Of a stretch of DNA of 64,000 bases, positions 57,450 to 64,000 are shown one piece after another. Position 1 is the stretch's first letter; the number at the start of each line of letters is the position of its first letter. Position numbers and translations under genes: made by a program. Under the pieces are notes generated by a model. That model was not told where the DNA came from, made no database searches, and saw nothing but the letters and a program-made list of their open reading frames with translations. Origin of the DNA: Buchnera aphidicola (Cinara strobi) (lineage in GTDB: Bacteria; Pseudomonadota; Gammaproteobacteria; Enterobacterales; Enterobacteriaceae); assembly GCF_900560745.1 (NCBI RefSeq), contig NZ_LR025085.1, positions 1-64,000 of the forward strand, in the 5' to 3' direction.

Positions 57450-57866
57450 ATGGATAGTTTTATGAAATTATTTAATTTAATTCAATTAAAATCTATATAT
57501 ATATTCAATCATGCAATTTTAAAAAAATACATAGGTGTCAGTAGTATGATTAGCGTTTTATTATACATTTTAGGAATATTTTTGTTTTTATTTGTTTTAG
57601 TTAAAATATTTAGATTATTTAATCATAAAAGTAATATGAACAATTATATGTATATAACTGATCGAATTTACTTAAATTCTACTCAGTATGTTTGTATATT
57701 AAATATCAATAATATGCGATTATTATTGAGCGTTACTAATAGTGCAATTAATTTAATACATATTTTACCTCCAAATGAAAATATCATTATTAAAAAGCAA
57801 AAACAATATTTTATATTTACTTTATTTTTGAATATTTTTCGATTAATTTTAGGTTTTTTTAGATAA
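57450..57866 (+). CDS. fliO: Flagellar biosynthesis protein FliO
   Basis: Small membrane protein that helps FliP assemble. 138 aa with one hydrophobic segment (about residues 31-52). Family resemblance is mainly the short soluble part: RLLLSVTNSAINLIHILPP against E. coli RLVLGVTAGQINLLHKLPP. A second hydrophobic stretch at the C-terminus is unusual. Position between fliN and fliP is the E. coli one. No clear ribosome site. Confidence 0.82.
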   Translation: MDSFMKLFNLIQLKSIYIFNHAILKKYIGVSSMISVLLYILGIFLFLFVLVKIFRLFNHKSNMNNYMYITDRIYLNSTQYVCILNINNMRLLLSVTNSAINLIHILPPNENIIIKKQKQYFIFTLFLNIFRLILGFFR

Positions 57867-57978
57867 AAGGTATATATATATCAATATATACAATTTTTTT
57901 TATTATGTTTTTGATTTTTTTTTAAATCAGGCTCATTAATTAAATGATTAACTTTAATTTAAAGTGGAGTTTATCCTA

Positions 57979-58605
57979 TTGAATATTTCCATTCAATCGT
58001 TTCTTTTAGTTTCTTTATTAAGTTTCGTTCCTGCTTGTTTGTTAATGATGACATGTTTTACTCGTATTATTATAGTTTTTAGTTGTTTAAGAAATGCTTT
58101 AGGGGTCCCTTATTCTCCTCCTAATCAAGTATTAATCGGATTGTCTTTATTTTTGACATTTTTTGTAATGTCTCCAGTAATAGATAAAATCTATCATACA
58201 GCATGTATTCCTTTATATAAAAATGAAATTACTTTAAATTCGGCGATAAAAAAAACTTTAAACCCTTTATGTAGTTTTATGTTAAAGCAAACTCGTAAAT
58301 CTGATATTTCTATTTTCTGGGGGTTAGCAAAAATACCTTATTCTATGAACAAAGAGAATATTCCGATTCAGATTTTAATTCCAGCATTTATTATTAGTGA
58401 ATTAAAAACTGCTTTTCAAATTGGATTTACAATTTTTTTGCCTTTTTTGATTGTTGATTTAGTTATTGCTAGTATTTTAATGTCTTTAGGTATGGTAATG
58501 ATCCCTCCAGCAACTATTTCTTTGCCATTTAAGTTGATTCTTTTTGTTTTATCAGATGGTTGGAGATTATTGGTATTATCTCTCTCAAAGAGTTTTATTA
58601 TATAA
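57979..58605 (+). CDS. fliP: Flagellar export gate protein FliP without signal peptide
   Basis: Core of the FliPQR export gate. [55 protein letters not shown] and the C-terminal [15 protein letters not shown] segments are highly conserved. The protein begins where mature E. coli FliP does, so the cleavable signal peptide (about 40 residues) is missing. The TTG at 57979 has GTGGAG nine bases upstream; a GTG at 57964 in frame would give 213 aa. TGGAGTTTA just upstream, in another frame, resembles the WSL of the lost leader, suggesting a past frameshift. Confidence 0.9.
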   Translation: MNISIQSFLLVSLLSFVPACLLMMTCFTRIIIVFSCLRNALGVPYSPPNQVLIGLSLFLTFFVMSPVIDKIYHTACIPLYKNEITLNSAIKKTLNPLCSFMLKQTRKSDISIFWGLAKIPYSMNKENIPIQILIPAFIISELKTAFQIGFTIFLPFLIVDLVIASILMSLGMVMIPPATISLPFKLILFVLSDGWRLLVLSLSKSFII

Positions 58606-58648
58606 AAGTATATTTTTGGTTGTTATGATGAATAAAATGGGTGTGTAT

Positions 58649-58915
58649 ATGAGTCAAGATTTTTTTCTTATATTATTTAAAGATTCAGTAAAATTTGCTT
58701 TTTTGTTATCAGCTCCTTGTTTACTAGCATCTTTATTTAGTGGAATTTTAATTAGTTTTTTTCAATCTTCTATGCAGATTAGTGAACAGACACTGTCTTT
58801 CATACCAAAAATTATTTCTGTTTTTTTATCATGTATATTTTTTGGTCCATGGATGTTGCAGGTAACCGTAGATTACATAAAAAATATTTTTTATATAATA
58901 TCGATTTTAAAATAA
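58649..58915 (+). CDS. fliQ: Flagellar export gate protein FliQ
   Basis: 88 aa against 89 in E. coli, with two membrane helices and the signature QISEQTLSFIPKIISVFLS plus GPWMLQ. The open frame extends upstream to 58544 into fliP, but the ATG at 58649 (MSQDFFLILF) gives the family length. It lies 44 bp after fliP and nine bases before fliR. Confidence 0.93.
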   Translation: MSQDFFLILFKDSVKFAFLLSAPCLLASLFSGILISFFQSSMQISEQTLSFIPKIISVFLSCIFFGPWMLQVTVDYIKNIFYIISILK

Positions 58916-58924
58916 AGTATTATC

Positions 58925-59713
58925 ATGAATAATTTATTTTTTTGGTTTGCCCCGTTTTTAAGTTATGATGTTATTTTAATTATGATTCGTATTTTTTCAT
59001 TGTTAATTTATTCTAATATACTGAATTATATAAATATTAATGATTTTTACAAGTTTTTCCTTATTTACTTAGTAAGCAATTTATTTTCTCCATTTATATT
59101 TATAGAAAATAAATATCATTTTTGTACTTTAGGTTTTCTCGGTATTGCATTACACCAATTATTTATTGGTATGTTAATGGGTATAGCATGGAAATGTGTT
59201 ACCGCTTGTATATTTTGCATAGGAGAAATTATTAGCTCACAAATTGGTTTATCATTCTCTATTGTTTTAGATATGAAAAATCAATTCTATTCCTTATTAA
59301 TTTCCAATTTATTAAATATTTTTTTTTTATTTTCGTTTTTTATTTTAAATTTTCATTTATATTTAGTAATTTTATTTATTAAAAGTTTTTCTATACCTTT
59401 CTTCAATAGTATTGATATATATCAGAATGTTTTTTTATCTTTAATAAATTTTTCAAACATTATTTTTTTAAATGCAGTACATTTTTCTATACCAGTATTA
59501 TTTTTGTTTTTAATTTTGTATATAGCATTTATGATATTTAATCGTTTAGATCCTAATACTTCTTTATTTTCTTCTTTTTCTATTTTTGTTTTATTAGTAG
59601 GGATATTTATTTTAAGATATTTTATTTATAATTTATATTTTTTCAGTAGTTTATTAATAAATAATTTACTTAATTATTTAAGTATTTTATTTTTTAAAAC
59701 GAAATTGAATTAA
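58925..59713 (+). CDS. fliR: Flagellar export gate protein FliR
   Basis: 262 aa (E. coli 261), six or more hydrophobic segments, with the conserved GEIISSQIGLSFS region near residue 100 and the NRLDPNTSLFS segment near 205. Last gene of the fli block; with FliP and FliQ it completes the export gate. FlhA and FlhB must lie elsewhere. Confidence 0.93.
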   Translation: MNNLFFWFAPFLSYDVILIMIRIFSLLIYSNILNYININDFYKFFLIYLVSNLFSPFIFIENKYHFCTLGFLGIALHQLFIGMLMGIAWKCVTACIFCIGEIISSQIGLSFSIVLDMKNQFYSLLISNLLNIFFLFSFFILNFHLYLVILFIKSFSIPFFNSIDIYQNVFLSLINFSNIIFLNAVHFSIPVLFLFLILYIAFMIFNRLDPNTSLFSSFSIFVLLVGIFILRYFIYNLYFFSSLLINNLLNYLSILFFKTKLN

Positions 59714-59762
59714 TAACCATATTATTTTTTAAATTTTCAGTATTTTTAAAAATATATTTAAT

Positions 59763-59786
59763 TGGAGATCTTATGATAGATCTCCA
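59763..59786. terminator. Terminator between fliR and rpmG
   Basis: A perfect 9-bp stem, TGGAGATCT (59763-59771) and AGATCTCCA (59778-59786), with a 6-base loop, lies between convergent fliR and rpmG. It is GC-rich for this genome and probably serves both operons. Confidence 0.6.
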
Positions 59787-59822
59787 GTACTTAAAATTAA
59801 TACTATTTTGTTTATCTATTTT

Positions 59823-59990
59823 TTATTTAATTTTTTTTTCTTCGTATAAAACATGTTTTTTTATGATAGGATCATATTTTTTTAATTTTAATTTATTACT
59901 TTGATTAATTTTATTTTTAGTAGTGGTGTAATAATGATGACTTCCACTAGATGATATTAATTTTATTTTAACTCTATTACTTTTTGCCAT
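59823..59990 (-). CDS. rpmG: 50S ribosomal protein L33
   Basis: 55 aa, the E. coli length. The frame reads [16 protein letters not shown], then [10 protein letters not shown] and [19 protein letters not shown], matching L33 throughout. It follows rpmB by 11 bp, the conserved rpmBG pair. Too short for a length-based gene call but unmistakable. Confidence 0.96.
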   Translation of the reverse strand: MAKSNRVKIKLISSSGSHHYYTTTKNKINQSNKLKLKKYDPIIKKHVLYEEKKIK

Positions 59991-60001
59991 ATTTTATCTT
60001 C

Positions 60002-60223
60002 TTATAATATATATTTTTTATATATTTCTGAAATTCCAAATTTATTAATCATACGTAATCCTTTAGCTGATATTCGTATTTTTATTTTTTTTTTCTCTTG
60101 TGGTAGCCAAAATGTATGGTATTGTATATTTAAGGAAAATTTTCTTTTAGTAGCATTCATTGCATGTGATCTATTATTTCCTAACATAGTTTTTTTTTTG
60201 GTAATTTGACATATTTTTGACAT
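60002..60223 (-). CDS. rpmB: 50S ribosomal protein L28
   Basis: 73 aa (E. coli 78). [27 protein letters not shown] region is typical of L28, with the later [14 protein letters not shown]. First gene of rpmBG. ATTTTTAGGAAAA-like sequence upstream provides a ribosome site (AGGAAAAAT). Confidence 0.96.
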   Translation of the reverse strand: MSKICQITKKKTMLGNNRSHAMNATKRKFSLNIQYHTFWLPQEKKKIKIRISAKGLRMINKFGISEIYKKYIL

Positions 60224-60276
60224 ATTTTTCCTATGACTTGTATTTTTTATTTTTTAAGAGATATTTTTGAATTTTA

Positions 60277-60828
60277 TTAATATTTTTTATTATTATTTTT
60301 TATATGATATCTATTTATTGCTTTTGTGATTATATATTTAGCTTCTTCAAAATTTTTCCAACCTTTTACCTTAGTCCACTTATTTTTTTCTAGATTTTTA
60401 TAGTTTTCAAAAAAGTATATAATTTGTTGTTTTAGTGATTTTGATATTTGATCAATATCATGAATTTTTTTATATTCTTTTGTAATTTTTTTATGCGGGA
60501 CGGCAAGTATTTTTTCGTCATTTCCTGATTCATCTTCCATCTCTAAAACCCCTACAGGGATACATCTAATTACAGATGTAGACTGTATAGGGTATGGAGT
60601 AGGTATTAAAACATCTAATGGATCTCCATCTAAAGCGAGAGTTTGATTAATAAATCCATAATTACAAGGATAAAACATATTTGTTGGTATAAATCTATCT
60701 ACATATAGAGCTTTGAATGATTTATTTATTTCATATTTAATAGGATAAGAGAAAGCTGGAATTTCAATAATTACATATATTTCATGTGGAGCATTTTTTC
60801 CAGATGGTATATTATTTATGTTATTCAT
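60277..60828 (-). CDS. ppa: Inorganic pyrophosphatase
   Basis: Hydrolyses pyrophosphate to drive biosynthesis. 183 aa (E. coli 176), with IYVIIEIPAFSYPIKYE, FYPCNYGFINQTL and the signature DGDPLDVLIPTPYP carrying the metal-binding aspartates, and LEKNKWTKVKGW. Only a few extra residues at the C-terminus. Divergent from pmbA. Confidence 0.96.
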   Translation of the reverse strand: MNNINNIPSGKNAPHEIYVIIEIPAFSYPIKYEINKSFKALYVDRFIPTNMFYPCNYGFINQTLALDGDPLDVLIPTPYPIQSTSVIRCIPVGVLEMEDESGNDEKILAVPHKKITKEYKKIHDIDQISKSLKQQIIYFFENYKNLEKNKWTKVKGWKNFEEAKYIITKAINRYHIKNNNKKY

Positions 60829-60924
60829 TTTGTTTTTATTTTTTCCGTTCTGAATATTATAATAACTATATTTTTATACTCAGTTTATTAAAAATATATT
60901 TTTTTCGTATTACTATTTTATAGT

Positions 60925-60942
60925 ACTATACTACAGTATAGT
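60925..60942. promoter_or_regulatory. Palindrome in the ppa-pmbA divergent region
   Basis: ACTATAC (60925-60931) and GTATAGT (60936-60942) form a 7-bp inverted repeat around TACA. Placed between divergent genes, it could be an operator or just chance in AT-rich DNA. Nothing else is seen in the 273-bp gap. Confidence 0.3.
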
Positions 60943-61101
60943 CATAATGATAAAAATTATCTTTAAAAATATGTTTTTATTTTTATAAAAAGTATTTTTT
61001 TATTCCATGTCATATATAAGTATTATATGTCTTATAATTTTATATGGATTACTTTATTTATATTTTTATTTTGAAATATATGAATTTATAGGGGTTTATC
61101 A

Positions 61102-62448
61102 ATGTTATCTTCTTATCATGCGCAACAAGATTTAATTGTTATAAAAAACAATATTCAAGATATGTTATTATATTTAAATAAAATTGTATCCAGTGGAATG
61201 ATTGAAATAAAAAAAACATATTGTTTTATTTTATCAAGTCGATATGGAATTATTGATAATATAGAATTATATAATTATGTAAATAGTTTAGTCACTACTT
61301 ATGATAATGGGCGTCAATCTATTGTTTCTTCTAGCGATATTTCTATTAACGGAATTCAAAAATCTATTAATCAATCAGTTAATATAGTTAAATATACACA
61401 AATTGATAAAAATTTTGGATTACCTCATTATGATTTATTATTTAAAAATAAAAAAAAAATAAATTTATTTTTTCCACATGTATTTAATTTAGATGAAATT
61501 AAGGATTTAGTAAATAAAGTTGATTCATCTGCTTTAAGATTTGATTCTAAAATAATTAATACAGAAGGATCTACTTTTGAATATTTTATTAATGTGCGAG
61601 TTTTAGGGAATAGTTTTGGATGGATTGGTACATATTTATCAACATATTATTGTTTATCAAGTTGTGTTGTTGCGGGTCATAATGAATCTATGGAAAGAGA
61701 TTTTTTTTATACTGTCTCTAGAGATTTTTATGATTTAGATGACCCAGAACGTGTTGGTTGTTCTAGTGCTAAAAAGAGTTTATCTAAATTACACTCTAGA
61801 AAAATACACACTCAAATTTCTCCAGTAATATTTATTTCAGATATAGCATACAAGTTATTTAGTTATTTAGTTAGCGCTATTCAAGGTTATTCCGTATATA
61901 AAAAATCAACATTTTTATTAAATTTTTTAAATAAGAAAATTTTTCCTAGTTGGTTAGATATTTCTGAAAATCCCTTTTTAGAAAAAGGTCTATCATCTCG
62001 TTTATTTGATGGCGAGGGTGTAGCTACAGTTAGAAGAAAAATTGTAGAAAAAGGTATTTTAAAAACATGGTTATTAGATACATATACAGCAAATCAATTA
62101 AAAATGAATAGTACTGGTCATTCTGGTGGAATTTGTAATTGGATCGTATCTGGTTTTCAAGAGAACTGTTCATTTAGCGAGCTTTTAATAACAATGAATC
62201 GTGGTTTATTAGTTACTGAATTATTAGGTGATGGAGTTAATATTGTTACAGGAAATTATTCTCGAGGAGCCTGTGGCTTCTGGATAGAAGGAGGAAAAAT
62301 AAAATATCCTGTTCATGAAATTACTATATCTGGTAACTTATTAGATATGTGGAATAATATTTCCTTAATGTCTAATGATGTTAATAAAAAAAATAATATT
62401 CATAGTTCATCTGTGTTAATAGATAAAATGCAAATTTCTGGTAATTAA
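61102..62448 (+). CDS. pmbA: Metalloprotease subunit PmbA (TldE)
   Basis: Non-catalytic partner of TldD in the TldD/TldE protease, which trims peptides such as microcin precursors in E. coli. 448 aa (E. coli 450), conserved throughout: MERDFFYTVSRDF, SPVIFISDIAYKLFSYLVSAI, YKKSTFLLN, STGHSGGICNW and YSRGACGFWIEGG. The start at 61102 aligns within a few residues. Its role in a symbiont is unknown; TldD is not in this window. Confidence 0.94.
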   Translation: MLSSYHAQQDLIVIKNNIQDMLLYLNKIVSSGMIEIKKTYCFILSSRYGIIDNIELYNYVNSLVTTYDNGRQSIVSSSDISINGIQKSINQSVNIVKYTQIDKNFGLPHYDLLFKNKKKINLFFPHVFNLDEIKDLVNKVDSSALRFDSKIINTEGSTFEYFINVRVLGNSFGWIGTYLSTYYCLSSCVVAGHNESMERDFFYTVSRDFYDLDDPERVGCSSAKKSLSKLHSRKIHTQISPVIFISDIAYKLFSYLVSAIQGYSVYKKSTFLLNFLNKKIFPSWLDISENPFLEKGLSSRLFDGEGVATVRRKIVEKGILKTWLLDTYTANQLKMNSTGHSGGICNWIVSGFQENCSFSELLITMNRGLLVTELLGDGVNIVTGNYSRGACGFWIEGGKIKYPVHEITISGNLLDMWNNISLMSNDVNKKNNIHSSSVLIDKMQISGN

Positions 62449-62509
62449 ATAAAATTTATCTATAAGATATAATCAATTTGATAATGATTATATCTTTTAC
62501 AGATTATAA

Positions 62510-62880
62510 AGTTGATCTATAAGCCGGGTTCTGTTTAAAACAGTCATTTATCTAGATTAACAATCACTCATTAATTCAAGCAGCCTACCCGAAGGGGTAT
62601 ATTATAAGGGACTATATCCTTCTATCTGGCCTTGCTCCTAGTGGAAGTTTACCGTGCCAAAATTGTTACCAATTTTGCGGTGAGCTTTTACCGCACCGTT
62701 TCACCTTTTCCTACTACAATATTGTAAATATTAATATGATTTTATAATAGGTAGTTTATTTTCTGTTGTACTAGTCGTAAGATTTCTCTTCCCAGGTGTT
62801 ACCTGGCACTATGTCCCTACGGAGCCCGGACTTTCCTCTTTTTAATATAAAAATATTAAATAGCGACTGTTCAATCAACT
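62510..62880 (-). ncRNA. rnpB: RNase P RNA
   Basis: About 371 nt, bacterial type A. Conserved landmarks on the minus strand: GAGGAAAGTCCGGGCTCC (62838-62821), the ACAGAAAATA region, GGTAAACTTCCAC, AGGCTGCTTGA, GATTGTTAATCTAGATAAAT and the 3' AACCCGGCTTATA. Helix P1 pairs 62874-62880 with 62510-62516. Together with RnpA it processes tRNAs. The 5' end overlaps the rsmI stop region by about ten bases. Confidence 0.95.
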
Positions 62881-63733
62881 TTTTTAAATTTATTTATAAT
62901 TGCATTATACAGAATATTTTTAGGATATCCATATATTTTTGAGACAATTTTAATTGCTGAACTTACGGAAGTTTCTTTTTTTATTATATTGATTATTTTA
63001 AATATTTTTTTAGGTATAGATTGAATTTTTTTTTCTTTTATACCGTTAATGATGATTGTTATTTCACCTTTTTTCCAGTTATCGTCATTGCTAATTTTAT
63101 CTAGTATTTTATCTGCTGCTCCTCTTTGAATATTTTCCCATTTTTTTGTTATTTCTTTTGCAACTAATATTTTTCTTTTTTTTCCCATAATTTTTTTAAT
63201 TAATTTAATAGTATTAATTAATCTTTTGGGTGATTCATATAAAATAATAGTACGTTTTTCTTCACTTAATTTTTTTATTTGATTTTGACATAATTGTTTT
63301 TTTTTGGATAAAAAACCTTCGTAGCAAAATTTATTAGATTGCAATCCAGAAGCGCTTAATGCTGTTATAGCTGCGCAAGATCCTGGAAGTGGAACTACAC
63401 GAATATTATTATCATATGCATATTTAATTAATAAAAATCCAGGATCATTTATAACAGGAGTTCCTGCGTTAGAAACAAGTGCAAGATTATTTCCGTCTTT
63501 AAGTATATTAATATAATCTTGAGTTTTTTTTTTTTCATTAATAATATTTAAAGTTAATAATTTGTTTTTAATAAAAAAATAGTTTAATAATATAGAAGTA
63601 TGTTTTTTGTTTTCTGTGATAATGTAATCTACTTTTTTTAAAATATCAATAGATCGGTATGTTATATCTAAAAGATTACCGATTGGGGTTGGAACAATAT
63701 ATAAGAGTCCTGTTTTATTTTTTTTTTATACAT
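62871..63733 (-). pseudogene. rsmI: RsmI (16S rRNA 2'-O-methyltransferase), frameshifted at a poly(A) run
   Basis: RsmI methylates C1402 of 16S rRNA. The ATG at 63733 is followed by TAT, then A10. In this frame the sequence is wrong; with one more A it reads on as KTGLLYIVPTPIGNLLDITYR and stays open to 62871, about 287 aa (E. coli 286). The second frame has no ATG, GTG or TTG before a TTG at 63344, inside the gene. Two active-site motifs are also altered: AEDTR is TENKK and SDAGTP is SNAGTP. A 12-A run near 63530 is in frame. Either slippage rescues it or it is decaying. Confidence 0.75.
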
Positions 63734-64000
63734 ATTTATTTTTTCTTTTATTAAATTGTTTAAACATATAAAAAAATATTATATATATTTATAATAAAAT
63801 GTATATAATATTTTTTATTATATTGTATATTTTATATATATAATATGATTGATTTTTAATTTAAAGGTTTTTATTATTTTATTGATATAGTTAATATACT
63901 TTTACATAAAAAATTTTTATAATTTTTTATATATTTTATAAAAAACATATTTTTTATAAATATTGATTTTTTTATTTAAAATAGGAAGAATTTGATTGAG
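63734..64000. other. End of window, no complete gene
   Basis: AT-rich sequence divergent from rsmI. An AGGAAG site near 63982-63987 followed by TTG near 63992 could be the start of a rightward gene that runs off the window; too little is present to name it. Confidence 0.3.

Overview
The window reads as a stretch of chromosome from Buchnera aphidicola, the obligate aphid endosymbiont, or a very close relative. It is extremely AT-rich, every protein has its best match in Escherichia coli, and the order (mnmG, gyrB-dnaN-dnaA, rpmH-rnpA-yidC-mnmE, groESL, efp, dnaC, rsmD, ftsY, rpoH, metE, rpoCB, tRNA cluster, metF, arg genes, rpoD-dnaG-rpsU, tsaD, cca, crr, ligA, gltX, fli block, rpmGB, ppa, pmbA, rnpB, rsmI) is the one I recall for Buchnera. 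There are no insertion sequences, prophage genes or CRISPR arrays. The aphid host cannot be named from the sequence.

Layout. 1-7.1 kb: an AT tandem repeat, mnmG (+), then gyrB, dnaN and dnaA (-), with the ATP synthase operon missing from its usual place. 7.4-10.8 kb: rpmH, rnpA, a yidC reduced to its membrane core, and mnmE. 10.9-17.7 kb: tRNA-Phe, groESL behind a sigma-32 promoter, efp, dnaC, rsmD, ftsY and rpoH. 18.2-33.2 kb: metE, then the leftward transcription/translation block (four tRNAs, secE, nusG, rplKAJL, rpoBC). 33.8-38.5 kb: metF, argB, argG, argH. 39-43 kb: the rpsU-dnaG-rpoD operon. 43.4-50.2 kb: tsaD, cca, a degraded crr, a ligA without BRCT, tRNA-Val/Lys and gltX. 50.5-59.7 kb: the flagellar basal-body and export block fliE/FGHIJMNOPQR. 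59.8-64 kb: rpmG, rpmB, ppa, pmbA, rnpB and a frameshifted rsmI.

How the genes work together. The core information machinery is intact: replication initiation, RNA polymerase with sigma-70 and sigma-32, ribosomal proteins, tRNAs, RNase P, CCA addition. It supports amino-acid provisioning (methionine by metE/metF, last arginine steps by argG/argH) and a flagellar basal body that in Buchnera is thought to act as an export machine.

The interest lies in partial erosion inside open reading frames. FliG and FliM have lost both sides of their shared interface (EHPQ and GGXG motifs), and FliG most torque residues, while the export genes look sound. ArgB has lost its acetylglutamate-binding motifs and EIIA-Glc (crr) both phosphorelay histidines, yet their frames stay open. 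YidC has lost its periplasmic domain, and the remnants are still readable upstream. fliJ and rsmI each need one extra A in a poly(A) run to be read in full. LigA lacks BRCT, Cca lacks its HD catalytic residues, and none of the seven tRNA genes encodes CCA.
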